Below are positions 38,656 to 47,991 of a stretch of DNA of 64,000 nt, in pieces (within the stretch, counting starts at the first letter, position 1; the number at the start of each line of letters is the position of its first letter). The notes beneath the pieces are model-generated. The model worked only from the letters and a program-made list of their open reading frames with translations. It had not been told where the DNA came from and ran no database searches. The translations under genes and the position numbers were made by a program. The stretch is from Bacillus sp. BHET2 (GTDB taxonomy: Bacteria > Bacillota > Bacilli > Bacillales > Bacillaceae_B), in contig NZ_VCQN01000001.1 in assembly GCF_005938125.1 (NCBI RefSeq), positions 1,364,001 to 1,428,000 on the forward strand. Reading direction: 5' to 3'.

Positions 38656-40275
38656 TTAAAGATATACCACCTTATGGGTACCATCAAAAGTGAAGTCTTG
38701 AAGGGTGAGATCTGTCACGAAACCGGGACCATATTTATTAAGGAAGTAGAGGAGATTCCATGTTCTTTCCTGTGGTCCTCCATTTGGCCTAATGCTATTT
38801 TCCACCTTCATAAACTGAGCAAACGTTAATGAGTGCTTATCCTCCTGTGCTTTATCCACTTTTTTTCGCAAATAATTGAATTGAGCAAGGTGAAATTCAA
38901 GGTTCTTATCGATAATGGAATTCAATCCTTTATCAATCATAGCCGCCTGTTGCCTGATCATTTCATACTTCCGTTTAAGTTCTTCTTCTATTTCTTTCAT
39001 TTCTGACTCTAATCGCGGGCTTTCAAGAGACTTCCAGAAGGCATCACGAGCAGTTGAAACCCCTTCAGTTATTACTCCATGAAGAGTTAATTGAAGGTCG
39101 CGGATCTTCTTATCCACTTCTCTTTCCACGATTGTAATATTCAGTCGAGGTACAACCGGAGGCATCTTTAGGTCTACAAATTCAAATGCTTTTTTTAATT
39201 CTCCCCAATAGGCAATTTCACCTGGACCTGCTATGAACGCAAGTGTAGGGAATAGCCATTCCTGCATCAAGGGTCTTGTCACAACATTGTTGCTAAATGT
39301 CTCCGGGCTTTCTTCCAATTTTGATAACAATTCCATTAAAGAATAGTTTCGGCCATTATTCTTCTCAAAGAACGTATTCCCATCTCTATCTAACAAAGCC
39401 CGCTCATTTCGGATTTGCAGAAATAGGTTCGCCGATGTCGGAGCGATGTCCAATTGAGGATGAAATCCATTTCCTCGAATCTCATCTTGCTGCTTAAGAA
39501 CCTCATTAGTAATCGACTGACTGTTTTCAATTAAGTATTGAAAATGTTGGGATTCAAGTCTTCTTAAAGAAGGATAGGAAGAATCTATGACTAGTAAACC
39601 GAAATCCTTGAATAAACTCATGATAATACGAGCAAAGAAGCGAACGATGGATTCTTCATTGTCTATCATCTCATAGAGCTCTACAGAAAGAGGTTTTGTA
39701 TATTCGGTTTCTCCAAAGGCAGCCAAAATCTCATCAAGCCACTTCTTCATCACGGATTTGGTATAAGTGATTTGAGATGTCATCTTCTTATCAATCACTC
39801 TTTCAGGGTAACCGGTCTTTTCTAACTTTGAACCTTTCTCTACATAAATATGGTTCACTTCTTGATAATCGTGATCTTCTCCAGCAATCCAAAATACGGG
39901 TACAACAGGATGTTTTAATTCAGCTTCCTGCTGTCTGGCCAATTGAATAACTGATATTATTTTATGTATCGTATAAAGTGGGCCTGTCAATAAACCTGCC
40001 TGTTGACCGGCTACGACAGTTACTGCGTCCTTTTTTATCTTTTCAAGTGATTCTTCTACTTTTTTAGACCCTGGCAATTCTTCCATGTAAGATGATATGC
40101 ATTCTGCCAGTCCTGCTCTCGGAAACCCGCGTGACTGTATATCGTTCATCCGTTCAGAGTAGACTGTTGGGCTGTTTAGATTATAGTGAAAAAAAGAAGT
40201 GACAGGCTCTTCTTGTTTTAAGTATTGAGAGGCAAATCGATTTATTGCTGGAATGTTTAAGCTTTCCAATTCCAT
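38656..40275 (-). CDS. bshC: bacillithiol synthase (cysteine-adding enzyme)
   Basis: Last step of bacillithiol synthesis: adds cysteine to glucosaminyl-malate. The 539 residues equal B. subtilis BshC (YllA). Rossmann core with VVAGQQAGLLTGPLYTIHKI and PVFWIAGEDHDYQEVNH, then a C-terminal coiled coil (about 420-500). Bacillithiol is the main low-molecular-weight thiol of Bacilli. Upstream of mraZ as in B. subtilis. Confidence 0.96.
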   Translation of the reverse strand: MELESLNIPAINRFASQYLKQEEPVTSFFHYNLNSPTVYSERMNDIQSRGFPRAGLAECISSYMEELPGSKKVEESLEKIKKDAVTVVAGQQAGLLTGPLYTIHKIISVIQLARQQEAELKHPVVPVFWIAGEDHDYQEVNHIYVEKGSKLEKTGYPERVIDKKMTSQITYTKSVMKKWLDEILAAFGETEYTKPLSVELYEMIDNEESIVRFFARIIMSLFKDFGLLVIDSSYPSLRRLESQHFQYLIENSQSITNEVLKQQDEIRGNGFHPQLDIAPTSANLFLQIRNERALLDRDGNTFFEKNNGRNYSLMELLSKLEESPETFSNNVVTRPLMQEWLFPTLAFIAGPGEIAYWGELKKAFEFVDLKMPPVVPRLNITIVEREVDKKIRDLQLTLHGVITEGVSTARDAFWKSLESPRLESEMKEIEEELKRKYEMIRQQAAMIDKGLNSIIDKNLEFHLAQFNYLRKKVDKAQEDKHSLTFAQFMKVENSIRPNGGPQERTWNLLYFLNKYGPGFVTDLTLQDFTFDGTHKVVYL

Positions 40276-40440
40276 ATGAATTACTCCTTTTCTAGCTCTT
40301 TATATCCTAACGATGAGTATATCATTCCACATTCGGAAAAGGAAAAAACTTGCCTGACTTTTTTACGGGGCACGTTATGCAAGTGTGTGGAGTGAAGCGT
40401 AGTGAACCTCTGCTCACACAAAGGTTACATAATCCGCCTT

Positions 40441-40827
40441 TTAGTACAAGTCAAGAATACGGAGTATCAAGCCTGTGATCATTAACGTAATGTACGCTGT
40501 GAAAAATAACAGGAAATTCATGCGCCAGAAACCCCTTAACAGCTTCGGATAGTGAATTTCTCCTTTCACCTTCCAATATGTAATGACAAAAAGAACCCCT
40601 ATTGAACAAATCGCCAAAAAAATGAGCCATAAATAAGAGGTTTGCCAAATGGCAATCACAATAAAGTGCACAGAGATAATTAATAGAAATGTGGTAATAT
40701 CGATAGCGACATGAACCGCTTTACGGTGATTTTTCAGGATTTCCTTTGCCAGGATAAAGCTAATAAAATATCCTAAAAATGGAATCATCACGAAAATGGC
40801 GATAATCGTTGAAAAAACGGAAGCCAT
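40441..40827 (-). CDS. DUF3397-type membrane protein
   Basis: A 128-residue protein with four hydrophobic segments (about 5-28, 40-62, 66-88, 100-122) and few charged residues. Small four-helix proteins annotated DUF3397 lie at this spot (between the ketopantoate reductase gene and bshC) in many Bacillaceae. Function unknown. It begins 1 bp after the upstream gene ends, so the two are probably co-transcribed. The family name is from memory. Confidence 0.8.
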   Translation of the reverse strand: MASVFSTIIAIFVMIPFLGYFISFILAKEILKNHRKAVHVAIDITTFLLIISVHFIVIAIWQTSYLWLIFLAICSIGVLFVITYWKVKGEIHYPKLLRGFWRMNFLLFFTAYITLMITGLILRILDLY

Positions 40828-40828
40828 T

Positions 40829-41725
40829 TTATCCCCCCAGACCTTCTCTTTCTATTCCTTTAACTAAACTGTAAAGTATATTCATGATGGGCACAAAATG
40901 GTTTTCTTCATGGGCTCTCTCTAGCAGAACGCCTAAGATCGATTCGATTTCTGTTTTTCTTAGTGTCTCAATATCCTTCAACATAGATGATCTGTTTAGA
41001 TATGTATTATGACAAATTCCTATTACATCCTCTATAGAAATTATGCCTTCCATATGAGGAAACAGGAGAAGAAGCTCATGGAATAGTTCTCTCTGTATTC
41101 GGTGAAAATGCGGGTTATCAACTAGCTTTCCATTCGTCACGCCGGTTAAAGCTGTCAGAGGATTGATCAATACATTAATAAATAACTTTGATAGAAGCAT
41201 TTCCTCGTAGTCTGACTTATATAAAAATGGAAAGGTATCAATGCTCTTTGCTGCTACTTCTTCTACAACTCCCCATTCTCCCCTAATTAAAGCAATATTT
41301 GTCTTTGCTTCCCCGAGATGACGCACTGTATCGTCATTTACTCTCATTGCTCCATGCTCGACCGATGCTGCGACAAGATTGGGGTGGGGCAACGATTTCA
41401 CCCAATTGATGTGTCCGATTCCATTTTGAACAAATAGTATTGGCAGAGTTATCCCAATTTCAATAAGCTCGTTTTCAATAGAGCTCAAATCGTATTCCTT
41501 TACTGTCACTATTACGAGATTGAAATCAGACTCGGCTTTCATGCTAGTTGTCGCTTGTACGATCGTTGTGATGGAAGTGCTCTCTTTGTGGATCGTCACC
41601 CCATTCCTTAATAGGGCATTTACTTGTGACTCTCTTCTTACGATAAGTGTGACATCGAATAATTCCCCTAAATATCCTGCAAATAGGAGACCTATTGACC
41701 CACCTCCAACAATTCCTATTTTCAT
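40829..41725 (-). CDS. ylbQ: 2-dehydropantoate 2-reductase (PanE-like)
   Basis: NADPH-dependent reductase for pantoate, a CoA precursor. The 298 residues start with the dinucleotide-binding motif KIGIVGGGSIGLLFAGYL. The ApbA/PanE pattern continues with FVQNGIGH, a Lys near LLSKLFINVLINPLTALTG (the usual catalytic Lys region) and the C-terminal helical domain. Position matches B. subtilis ylbQ. Paralogues occur in Bacilli, so whether this is the main pantoate enzyme is uncertain. Confidence 0.9.
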   Translation of the reverse strand: MKIGIVGGGSIGLLFAGYLGELFDVTLIVRRESQVNALLRNGVTIHKESTSITTIVQATTSMKAESDFNLVIVTVKEYDLSSIENELIEIGITLPILFVQNGIGHINWVKSLPHPNLVAASVEHGAMRVNDDTVRHLGEAKTNIALIRGEWGVVEEVAAKSIDTFPFLYKSDYEEMLLSKLFINVLINPLTALTGVTNGKLVDNPHFHRIQRELFHELLLLFPHMEGIISIEDVIGICHNTYLNRSSMLKDIETLRKTEIESILGVLLERAHEENHFVPIMNILYSLVKGIEREGLGG

Positions 41726-41826
41726 AATAACCCCTTGTTGTTCATAATTACTATTATTTTACCAAATTTTTCTCATTAAGAAAACAATAGGCTGAAAGAA
41801 TCACTCTTCAAATATAAGGAAGGACC

Positions 41827-41848
41827 CGTTCTATAGAACGAGCCCCAC
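41827..41848 (-). terminator. possible terminator after the carboxylase cluster
   Basis: Palindrome ACCCGTTCTATAGAACGAGCCC just after the carboxyltransferase stop. The T-rich tail is weak, so efficiency is uncertain. Confidence 0.4.
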
Positions 41849-41858
41849 TCAAATCATC

Positions 41859-43400
41859 TTATACAGGATAGACAGGATGTTTTCTTTCACTGAATTGAAC
41901 ATCCTTTGTTTCATAAAGCTTATAACGTTGGATCAATACCGAACGTAATTCGTTTGGAGCGGTGATCTCATCAACAATCAATTCGGAAGCCAATTTGTAA
42001 ATATCAATATGCTCTTTATATTCTTTCTGCTTTTGTTGCACATACTGAATTCTTTCTTTCGGATCTTCGATGGCTTGAATTTTGTTCGAATAAACAGCAT
42101 TCACCGCGGCTTCCGGTCCCATTACAGCAATTTGAGCTGTAGGAAGTGCGATGCATACATCCGGATCGAAAGCGGGGCCAGCCATCGCATATAATCCTGC
42201 TCCATAGGCTTTTCTTACGATTACAGAAATCTTGGTGACCGTCGCAGAACTCATGGCTGCGATCAACTTCGCACCATGACGAATGATTCCAGCTCTTTCC
42301 ACTTTTGTCCCGATCATAAAGCCTGGTACATCAGCAAGGAATAGTAACGGAATGTGGAAAGCATCACATAACTGAATGAATTTTGCCCCCTTGTCAGCCG
42401 AGTCATGGAAAAGGACTCCTCCTTTGACTTTTGGCTGATTGGCAATAATCCCTACTACATTCCCATCCAGTCGTCCGAAACCTGTAATCAATTCTGGAGC
42501 AAAGAGCTTTTTCATCTCAAAGAAGCTACCTTCATCAATCAACGTGTCTATACAGTCGTACATATTAAATGGTGCATTTTGATGTTCTGGAATAATGTCT
42601 TCTAATAGCTTTTCGTGTTTAGGAGCCAGTCCATCTTTTACTTTAGGCTTATTTTGATAATTCGCCGGGAAATAGCTTAAGTATCGTTTGGCCTCTTCAA
42701 TCGCTTCCTCTTCTGAAGCAGCGAGCAGGTCTCCACATCCACTCACAGAGCAGTGCATTCTTGCTCCACCCATTTCCTCCAGAGTAACCTTCTCCCCTAT
42801 TACTTTCTCTGCCATACGAGGAGAACCCAGATACATGGAAGCATTCCCATCTACCATGATTACAATATCGCAAAACGCAGGAATATATGCTCCTCCGGCT
42901 GCAGAAGGTCCGAAAAGGACACAGATTTGCGGAACCATCCCTGACATCTTCACTTGGTTATGAAAGATCTTACCTGCTCCACGTCTGTTTGGAAACATAT
43001 CCAACTGATCGGTAATGCGTGCCCCTGCTGAATCCACCAAATAGAAAATCGGCACTTTTAAATTCAATGCCGTTTCTTGTATCCGGATGATTTTCTCAAC
43101 CGTTCTAGCCCCCCATGACCCAGCCTTTACTGTGGAGTCATTGGCCATCACACATATTGTCTGACCTCCCACTTTCCCAATCGCTGTGACGACACCATCG
43201 GCAGGTAGATCTTCGGCTTTATTGTTTGCAAACATACCATCTTCTTGATAATCCCCATTATCAAAGAGTTGTTGAAGTCGATCACGAACAAACATCTTCT
43301 TTTGTTCTTTTAATTTCTCATGATACTTAGATTGGCCGCCTGATGCGATCCTTTCTCTCGTTTCTTCGAGAGTATCGGTGATTGTTTTAGATGTAGACAT
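41859..43400 (-). CDS. acyl-CoA carboxylase carboxyltransferase subunit
   Basis: Transfers carboxyl from biotin to an acyl-CoA, in the propionyl/methylcrotonyl-CoA carboxylase beta family. The 513 residues carry both crotonase-fold halves. Visible are a QKMFVRDRLQQLFDNGDYQ start, FYLVDSAGARITDQ, FGPSAAGGAYIPAF, and the second-half oxyanion region ADVPGFMIGTKVERAGIIRHGAKL with KAYGAGLYAMAG. It lies with a biotin carrier and a biotin carboxylase. The acyl substrate (propionyl-, acetyl- or methylcrotonyl-CoA) cannot be fixed from motifs; propionyl-CoA carboxylase is my best guess. Confidence 0.88.
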   Translation of the reverse strand: MSTSKTITDTLEETRERIASGGQSKYHEKLKEQKKMFVRDRLQQLFDNGDYQEDGMFANNKAEDLPADGVVTAIGKVGGQTICVMANDSTVKAGSWGARTVEKIIRIQETALNLKVPIFYLVDSAGARITDQLDMFPNRRGAGKIFHNQVKMSGMVPQICVLFGPSAAGGAYIPAFCDIVIMVDGNASMYLGSPRMAEKVIGEKVTLEEMGGARMHCSVSGCGDLLAASEEEAIEEAKRYLSYFPANYQNKPKVKDGLAPKHEKLLEDIIPEHQNAPFNMYDCIDTLIDEGSFFEMKKLFAPELITGFGRLDGNVVGIIANQPKVKGGVLFHDSADKGAKFIQLCDAFHIPLLFLADVPGFMIGTKVERAGIIRHGAKLIAAMSSATVTKISVIVRKAYGAGLYAMAGPAFDPDVCIALPTAQIAVMGPEAAVNAVYSNKIQAIEDPKERIQYVQQKQKEYKEHIDIYKLASELIVDEITAPNELRSVLIQRYKLYETKDVQFSERKHPVYPV

Positions 43401-43477
43401 ACTATCCCCTCCGTCGTAATATACATGATCCTATTCCTCATAATTCAGGTTCTAATTAATCGTCAAATGATGGAGAA

Positions 43478-43504
43478 GTCAGAGATTAAGGAATAATCTC
43501 TGAC
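43478..43504 (-). other. stem-loop between biotin carrier and carboxyltransferase genes
   Basis: Perfect 11-bp stem GTCAGAGATTA / TAATCTCTGAC with a 5-nt loop in the 124 bp intergenic gap. No T run follows, so it is more likely a processing or mRNA-stability structure than a terminator. Confidence 0.5.
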
Positions 43505-43524
43505 AGTCTCGATTGATTAGTCTA

Positions 43525-43740
43525 TCACCCTTCAATGACCAGTAATACGTCTCCTTCGTTCACGAAATCTCCTATATTTACTTTTATTTCAGAAACTTTC
43601 CCTGCAGATTCAGCTTCGACAGGTATTTCCATTTTCATTGATTCAAGCATTAGCACCGTATCTCCAATAGAGACTTCGCTATTTTGTTCTACCATTACAT
43701 TTAATACCGTACCAGCCATAGTTGATGTGATTTCTTTCAT
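43525..43740 (-). CDS. biotin carboxyl carrier protein, small
   Basis: A 71-residue biotinyl domain alone. The biotin-attachment lysine is Lys36 in ESMKMEIP. The ATG at 43740 (MKEITSTMAG) follows GGAGG. The frame stays open to 43797 but without a ribosome site. It has none of the Pro/Ala-rich linker of the fatty-acid-synthesis AccB, so it belongs to the separate acyl-CoA carboxylase made by its two neighbours. Confidence 0.93.
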   Translation of the reverse strand: MKEITSTMAGTVLNVMVEQNSEVSIGDTVLMLESMKMEIPVEAESAGKVSEIKVNIGDFVNEGDVLLVIEG

Positions 43741-43800
43741 GATTGATTCCTCCAGTTTGTTCTCTTTATAGTTGAGTGGTGTTAGTTTACACACCATTAG

Positions 43801-45150
43801 TTACGTCCGGTTGGCAGTTAAAAAGTCCTGAAGCCATTGGGTCGTATAGGTTCCTTCAATAAAGCCTGCATCTTCTATAATATCCTTGAATAATGTGACA
43901 TTCGTTTTGACTCCCTCAATAGATACACCATCGAAGAAGAGCTTCGCTTTATGTAATGCATCTTCACGATCGCTCCCTTTGATGATACATTTTGAAATCA
44001 TGGGATCATAGAACGGAGTGACTTTATTCCCTTCTTCATATCCGCTATCGATCCGGACATATTCCCCTTCTCCCCAAGCCAATGTCGTTAACTGACCAGG
44101 TGATGGGTAAAAGGTCTTTGGATCTTCTGCATAAACTCTAAACTCAATGGCATGGCCATCAGCAGATATTTCTTCTTGCTTACATAGCGGCAAAGCTTCT
44201 CCCGCTGCCACAAGAAGTTGCCATTTCACTAAATCTAATCCTGTAATCGCTTCAGTGACCGGGTGTTCTACCTGGAGGCGCGTATTCATCTCCAAGAAGT
44301 AGAAATTTTCTTCTTCATCCACAATAAATTCGACTGTTCCTGCATTCGTATAGTGAACAGCCTTGCCAGCTTTTACAGCCGCAGCGAACATATTCTCTTT
44401 CGTTTCCTTCGAAAGTGCAGGGGAAGGTGATTCTTCAATTACCTTCTGATTTCTCCGTTGTACGGAACAATTACGTTCAAAAAGATGAACCAAATTCCCG
44501 TGGTCATCTCCGAAAATTTGCACTTCTACATGGCGTGCATTTTCGATGCATTTCTCAAGGAAAACTTCTTCTTTACCAAAATAGGCTTTTGCACGATTTT
44601 TAGTAGAATCAAAGTTTTGAACGAGCGCTTGCTCATTTTCACAGCGAATCATTCCGATTCCACCGCCACCACCACTTGCTTTCAACATGACCGGGTATCC
44701 GATTTCAGCTGCCACAAGTTTAGCTGTTTCAATGTTTTCCACACCCCCGTCACTTCCGGGCACAACAGGAACCGACGCTTGTTGCATCGCTCTCCTAGCT
44801 TCTACCTTATCCCCCATTTTTTCAATAATGCCATGAGCTGGCCCAATAAAGACCATTCCCTCTTCTGTCACTCTTCTAGCAAAATTTGCATTTTCAGATA
44901 ATAGACCATAGCCAGGATGGATCCCATCTACTTGTTCTCTTTTCGCTACATCGAGTATATTCTCCATTACCAAATATGAACGATTCACTTGCGATTCACC
45001 TATACGGTGTGCAACATCCGCTTCTTTAACAAAGGGCATATCCTGATCTGCATCTGAATACACAGCGACTGTTTGAATGTTTAATTGTTTACACGTTTTA
45101 ATAATCCTTGAAGCAATTTCTCCCCTATTTGCAATTAAAATCTTTTGCAC
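43801..45150 (-). CDS. acyl-CoA carboxylase biotin carboxylase subunit
   Basis: ATP-dependent carboxylation of the biotin carrier. The 449 residues start at a GTG at 45150 (MQKILIANRGEIASRII) after GGGGAG; upstream in-frame codons to 45186 are rejected. The ATP-grasp motif is LKASGGGGGIGM; also visible are RNCSVQRRNQKVIEE and NTRLQVEHPVTE, which holds the catalytic Arg/Glu region. Standard AccC length. A second, fatty-acid-synthesis accBC pair is expected elsewhere. Confidence 0.93.
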   Translation of the reverse strand: MQKILIANRGEIASRIIKTCKQLNIQTVAVYSDADQDMPFVKEADVAHRIGESQVNRSYLVMENILDVAKREQVDGIHPGYGLLSENANFARRVTEEGMVFIGPAHGIIEKMGDKVEARRAMQQASVPVVPGSDGGVENIETAKLVAAEIGYPVMLKASGGGGGIGMIRCENEQALVQNFDSTKNRAKAYFGKEEVFLEKCIENARHVEVQIFGDDHGNLVHLFERNCSVQRRNQKVIEESPSPALSKETKENMFAAAVKAGKAVHYTNAGTVEFIVDEEENFYFLEMNTRLQVEHPVTEAITGLDLVKWQLLVAAGEALPLCKQEEISADGHAIEFRVYAEDPKTFYPSPGQLTTLAWGEGEYVRIDSGYEEGNKVTPFYDPMISKCIIKGSDREDALHKAKLFFDGVSIEGVKTNVTLFKDIIEDAGFIEGTYTTQWLQDFLTANRT

Positions 45151-45381
45151 AATCTCTCCCCTTTCTTCTAAAACACACCTGTTCATAATACGAATTCTAC
45201 AAAAACCGTCGAATTCCTTCTTCTCTATTGTAAACGTTTTCTTAATTAAGTGCAGAATTTTTTGTTTTTTTGTTATATAATAATAATAAATACTTGTTTA
45301 ACCATTTGAACAATTGCACAAGGATACATGATTCATCATGTTTTCCTAGAATTATTTTTCAGTATTTTAGGAGGTAAAACG

Positions 45382-45858
45382 ATGGCAGTGAAAGTAGAGA
45401 AATTAAAAGTAAATTATAAAACTCTTGAAGAGTTTAAGAAATTTAAAGAATATGGTGTTCAGGAATTATCTATGTTGGAGGACTTACAGGCAAACATCAT
45501 TGAAAATGATAGTGAGTCACCATTTTACGGAATATACTTTGGTGATACACTGGTTGCTAGAATGAGCTTATATCAACGGAATACACGGTTTGATCAGTAC
45601 TTCGATCCACCCCAAAATTACCTGGAGCTTTGGAAACTTGAAGTACTTCCCAAGTACCAAAACAAAAGCTATGGGAAAACGCTTGTGGATTTCGCCAAAA
45701 GCTTTGGGTTACCGATCAAGACAAATTCACGAATAAAATCTCAAGGATTCTGGGATAAAATGGGATTCGAAGCCGTAACCTATGATGTGGAAAGAGATTT
45801 AGGTGAAAATCCATATGTATGGTTCCCTGAAGGAGTAACTGAGCAAAAAATCGGTTAA
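45382..45858 (+). CDS. ylbP: GNAT-family N-acetyltransferase YlbP
   Basis: A 158-residue GNAT-fold protein. The ATG at 45382 (MAVKVEKLKVNYKTLEEF) follows AGGAGG. The acetyl-CoA region reads LEVLPKYQNKSYGKTLVDFAKSFGLPIKTN, a slightly atypical form of the Q/RxxGxG/A loop, and FWDKMGFE is the usual C-terminal strand. Position and sequence fit YlbP. Substrate unknown. Confidence 0.9.
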   Translation: MAVKVEKLKVNYKTLEEFKKFKEYGVQELSMLEDLQANIIENDSESPFYGIYFGDTLVARMSLYQRNTRFDQYFDPPQNYLELWKLEVLPKYQNKSYGKTLVDFAKSFGLPIKTNSRIKSQGFWDKMGFEAVTYDVERDLGENPYVWFPEGVTEQKIG

Positions 45859-46004
45859 TACCCTTTCACTTCTTTTATCAGTGACAAATATGAGGGGAAC
45901 TTACCGGTAGGACGCCTTCCGGCTCTCTGGTAGATTCTTCTTATGTTCCTGGGACACCTTCAAGTACTAAATGATTTTGACACTACTTACATAAAAAATA
46001 CGAA

Positions 46005-46042
46005 AATAGACCGGCCAATGAGATTCTTTGGCCGGTCTATTC
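46005..46042. terminator. bidirectional terminator between ylbP and ylbO
   Basis: Arms AATAGACCGGCCAA / TTGGCCGGTCTATT between two convergent genes, with A/T-rich flanks on both sides. Confidence 0.85.
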
Positions 46043-46048
46043 TTCATT

Positions 46049-46663
46049 TCATTTATTCAACCTTTGTAAATTCCCATTCTTATCCATTTGAAATTTCACT
46101 TTGTCCTCATTCCCTTGCAGAAGTGCCATTTTTCTGGCCTTTTCAAAAATGGACAACAATGATTTATGATCTTCTTCAAGAAGGTTAAATTTTGCTTCAT
46201 ATTCTTGCAAAACTGTTTCTGCTTCTTGAAGCTTTTCCTGAAGTTGAGAGATTTGTTCTTTAAACTGGCTGTTTTCAGTTCTAACTATTTCTTCATTTCG
46301 AACAGCCTCTTCAGCTTTTTGAAGGTATTTTATCATACCGTCCATTGAAAATACTTCTGGAGTAACTCGTTCTGTCGCACTCTCTTCCTTCGTTCCCTTA
46401 GGTTCAGTATATGTTTTACTTACATGAGAATGCTTCTTAGATTGTTTCCTTTGTTTTTTAGCAAGTTCTATCCCAGATTTGTATTGTTTTCGTACGAACG
46501 AGTTCCAACGAAAGCCACATGCCGCAGACGTTCTTGATAGTTTTCTTCCAACCTCTTCAAATGCTTGCAGTTGTGTTCCGCCTTCTCTTATATATCGTAA
46601 TACTACTTCTGCCAACAACACATCTTCATCTTGACTCCATGCATCTTGTCTATTTGAAGACAT
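46049..46663 (-). CDS. ylbO: RsfA-family transcriptional regulator
   Basis: A 204-residue DNA-binding protein. The N-terminal Myb/SANT-like domain (about 1-60) reads [21 protein letters not shown] ... [19 protein letters not shown] basic linker and a C-terminal coiled coil (about 120-190) follow. I chose the ATG at 46663, 6 nt after a GGGGGG site. RsfA regulates sigma-F-dependent forespore genes, and YlbO is its paralogue. A sigma-F-like -10 (GGAGAAACT, 46686-46694) lies upstream, but the matching -35 is poor. Confidence 0.88.
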   Translation of the reverse strand: MSSNRQDAWSQDEDVLLAEVVLRYIREGGTQLQAFEEVGRKLSRTSAACGFRWNSFVRKQYKSGIELAKKQRKQSKKHSHVSKTYTEPKGTKEESATERVTPEVFSMDGMIKYLQKAEEAVRNEEIVRTENSQFKEQISQLQEKLQEAETVLQEYEAKFNLLEEDHKSLLSIFEKARKMALLQGNEDKVKFQMDKNGNLQRLNK

Positions 46664-46753
46664 TTCCATCCCCCCTGTAAAGGTCAGTTTCTCCATACAT
46701 ATGCTCTTACTAGAGAAGATAGAATCTGCATCGAATTTTTTAACCCAAAAAAT

Positions 46754-46783
46754 AGGAACAGGTTCATCCTTTCACCTGTTCCC
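46754..46783 (-). terminator. terminator after the enoyl-CoA hydratase-like gene
   Basis: Minus-strand stem GGAACAGGT / ACCTGTTCC followed by TATTTTTT. Confidence 0.85.
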
Positions 46784-46800
46784 TCGCAGGATCAATACCC

Positions 46801-47559
46801 TTATTTATTTAAGAAGCTATCCACCGCTTCATGATGCTCATCACTTGCCCAAAGCTTGGCACATTGCCTAACTTCTTTCATGATATTTTCTTCTATCCTT
46901 TTTTTATCCCACTTATTCAGAATTTGCTGTTTATATGCCTTTAACACGCCCTCAGATTTAGATGAAATCATCTTTATAAAAGGGATCTCATGGACTAGCA
47001 TACAATCATCAACTAATTCGTCTATAAAACCTATGTCCAAAAGGGTTTCAGCGTTTTCCACACGGGCAGTCATTAGCAGGGACAGGGCGATATTTGCTGG
47101 AAATTTTTCTAACAGCAGCGTCCCTCCTCCCCAACCGGTGGTGATGGCAAGCTTCCCCTGTACAAACCCCATTTCAGACGTTCTTTTTGATATTCTAAAA
47201 TCGCATGCGGTTGCGATTTCACATCCACCTCCAATGGCAGTCCCATTGATGAAAGCAATCGTAGGTTTTGGAAATAAGGCCAGTCTTGTCAGGATTGAAC
47301 CCATTTGACGTAGCATTTCAAAGCTTTCATTCTCTGTTTTCAAACTGTGAAACTGTGATAAATCCCCACCGGAACAAAAAGCCTGATCACCACTGCCAGT
47401 TATGAGTACAGCCTTCACATGGTCATTCTGAATACCTTCATCCAGCGCTTTGCTGAGCCCCTCCATGACTTCATAACTCACAGCATTTCGTTTTTCAGGT
47501 CGGTCTATGATAAACTGCATGATCCCTTCTTCGTTCGTATGTATCAAATATTCTCCCAA
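46801..47559 (-). CDS. enoyl-CoA hydratase/isomerase-family protein
   Basis: A 252-residue crotonase-fold protein. The oxyanion-hole segments are FCSGGDLSQF and NGTAIGGGCEIATACDFRI. Of the two catalytic glutamates of true hydratases, the first is kept (GGCE). The position of the second falls on a Gln by my alignment (GFVQGKLAI in place of GQPEI). It may therefore be an isomerase, thioesterase or other crotonase reaction rather than a standard hydratase. It lies between rpmF and ylbO, where B. subtilis has no such gene. Confidence 0.82.
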   Translation of the reverse strand: MGEYLIHTNEEGIMQFIIDRPEKRNAVSYEVMEGLSKALDEGIQNDHVKAVLITGSGDQAFCSGGDLSQFHSLKTENESFEMLRQMGSILTRLALFPKPTIAFINGTAIGGGCEIATACDFRISKRTSEMGFVQGKLAITTGWGGGTLLLEKFPANIALSLLMTARVENAETLLDIGFIDELVDDCMLVHEIPFIKMISSKSEGVLKAYKQQILNKWDKKRIEENIMKEVRQCAKLWASDEHHEAVDSFLNK

Positions 47560-47698
47560 ATCCGTACCCCTCCTGTCTTACTTATAGTGTATGGTTTTTC
47601 ATATTGGATGAACAGATATTTCTATCTAATATTCCATTAATCTGGGTGATAGTCTACATTTACATCATTCGTCCATTTCCCGACTATTCTTATATACA

Positions 47699-47740
47699 CC
47701 AAAAAAAGCGTGAAGAGCCATGGCCTCTTCACGCTTTTTT
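47699..47740 (-). terminator. terminator after rpmF
   Basis: Arms AAAAAGCGTGAAGAG / CTCTTCACGCTTTTT with a T-rich minus-strand tail, directly after the rpmF stop. Confidence 0.9.
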
Positions 47741-47753
47741 CCGAAGTAAACAA

Positions 47754-47927
47754 TTATTTGCTTACAACTTCTTTTCCTTTATACGTTCCGCACTCTTTAC
47801 AAACACGGTGTGCTAATTTCATTTCACCACAGTTTGGGCATGCTACCATACCTGGTACACGTAGTTTGAAGTGTGTACGACGTTGTCTTTTTGCTGTTTT
47901 AGAAGTTCTTCTAAAAGGTACTGCCAT
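47754..47927 (-). CDS. rpmF: 50S ribosomal protein L32
   Basis: 57 residues starting [17 protein letters not shown]. This is the zinc-binding paralogue: CPNC ... CKEC provides four cysteines. The ATG at 47927 follows AAGGAGGTGGG; three further upstream residues belong to the ribosome site and are not coding. Co-transcribed with the upstream ylbN. Confidence 0.97.
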   Translation of the reverse strand: MAVPFRRTSKTAKRQRRTHFKLRVPGMVACPNCGEMKLAHRVCKECGTYKGKEVVSK

Positions 47928-47991
47928 TCTTCCCACCTCCTTAAAAGAGATTCATACTTATTATGAAGCCAGTCGAACTGGTACTTCGCTT

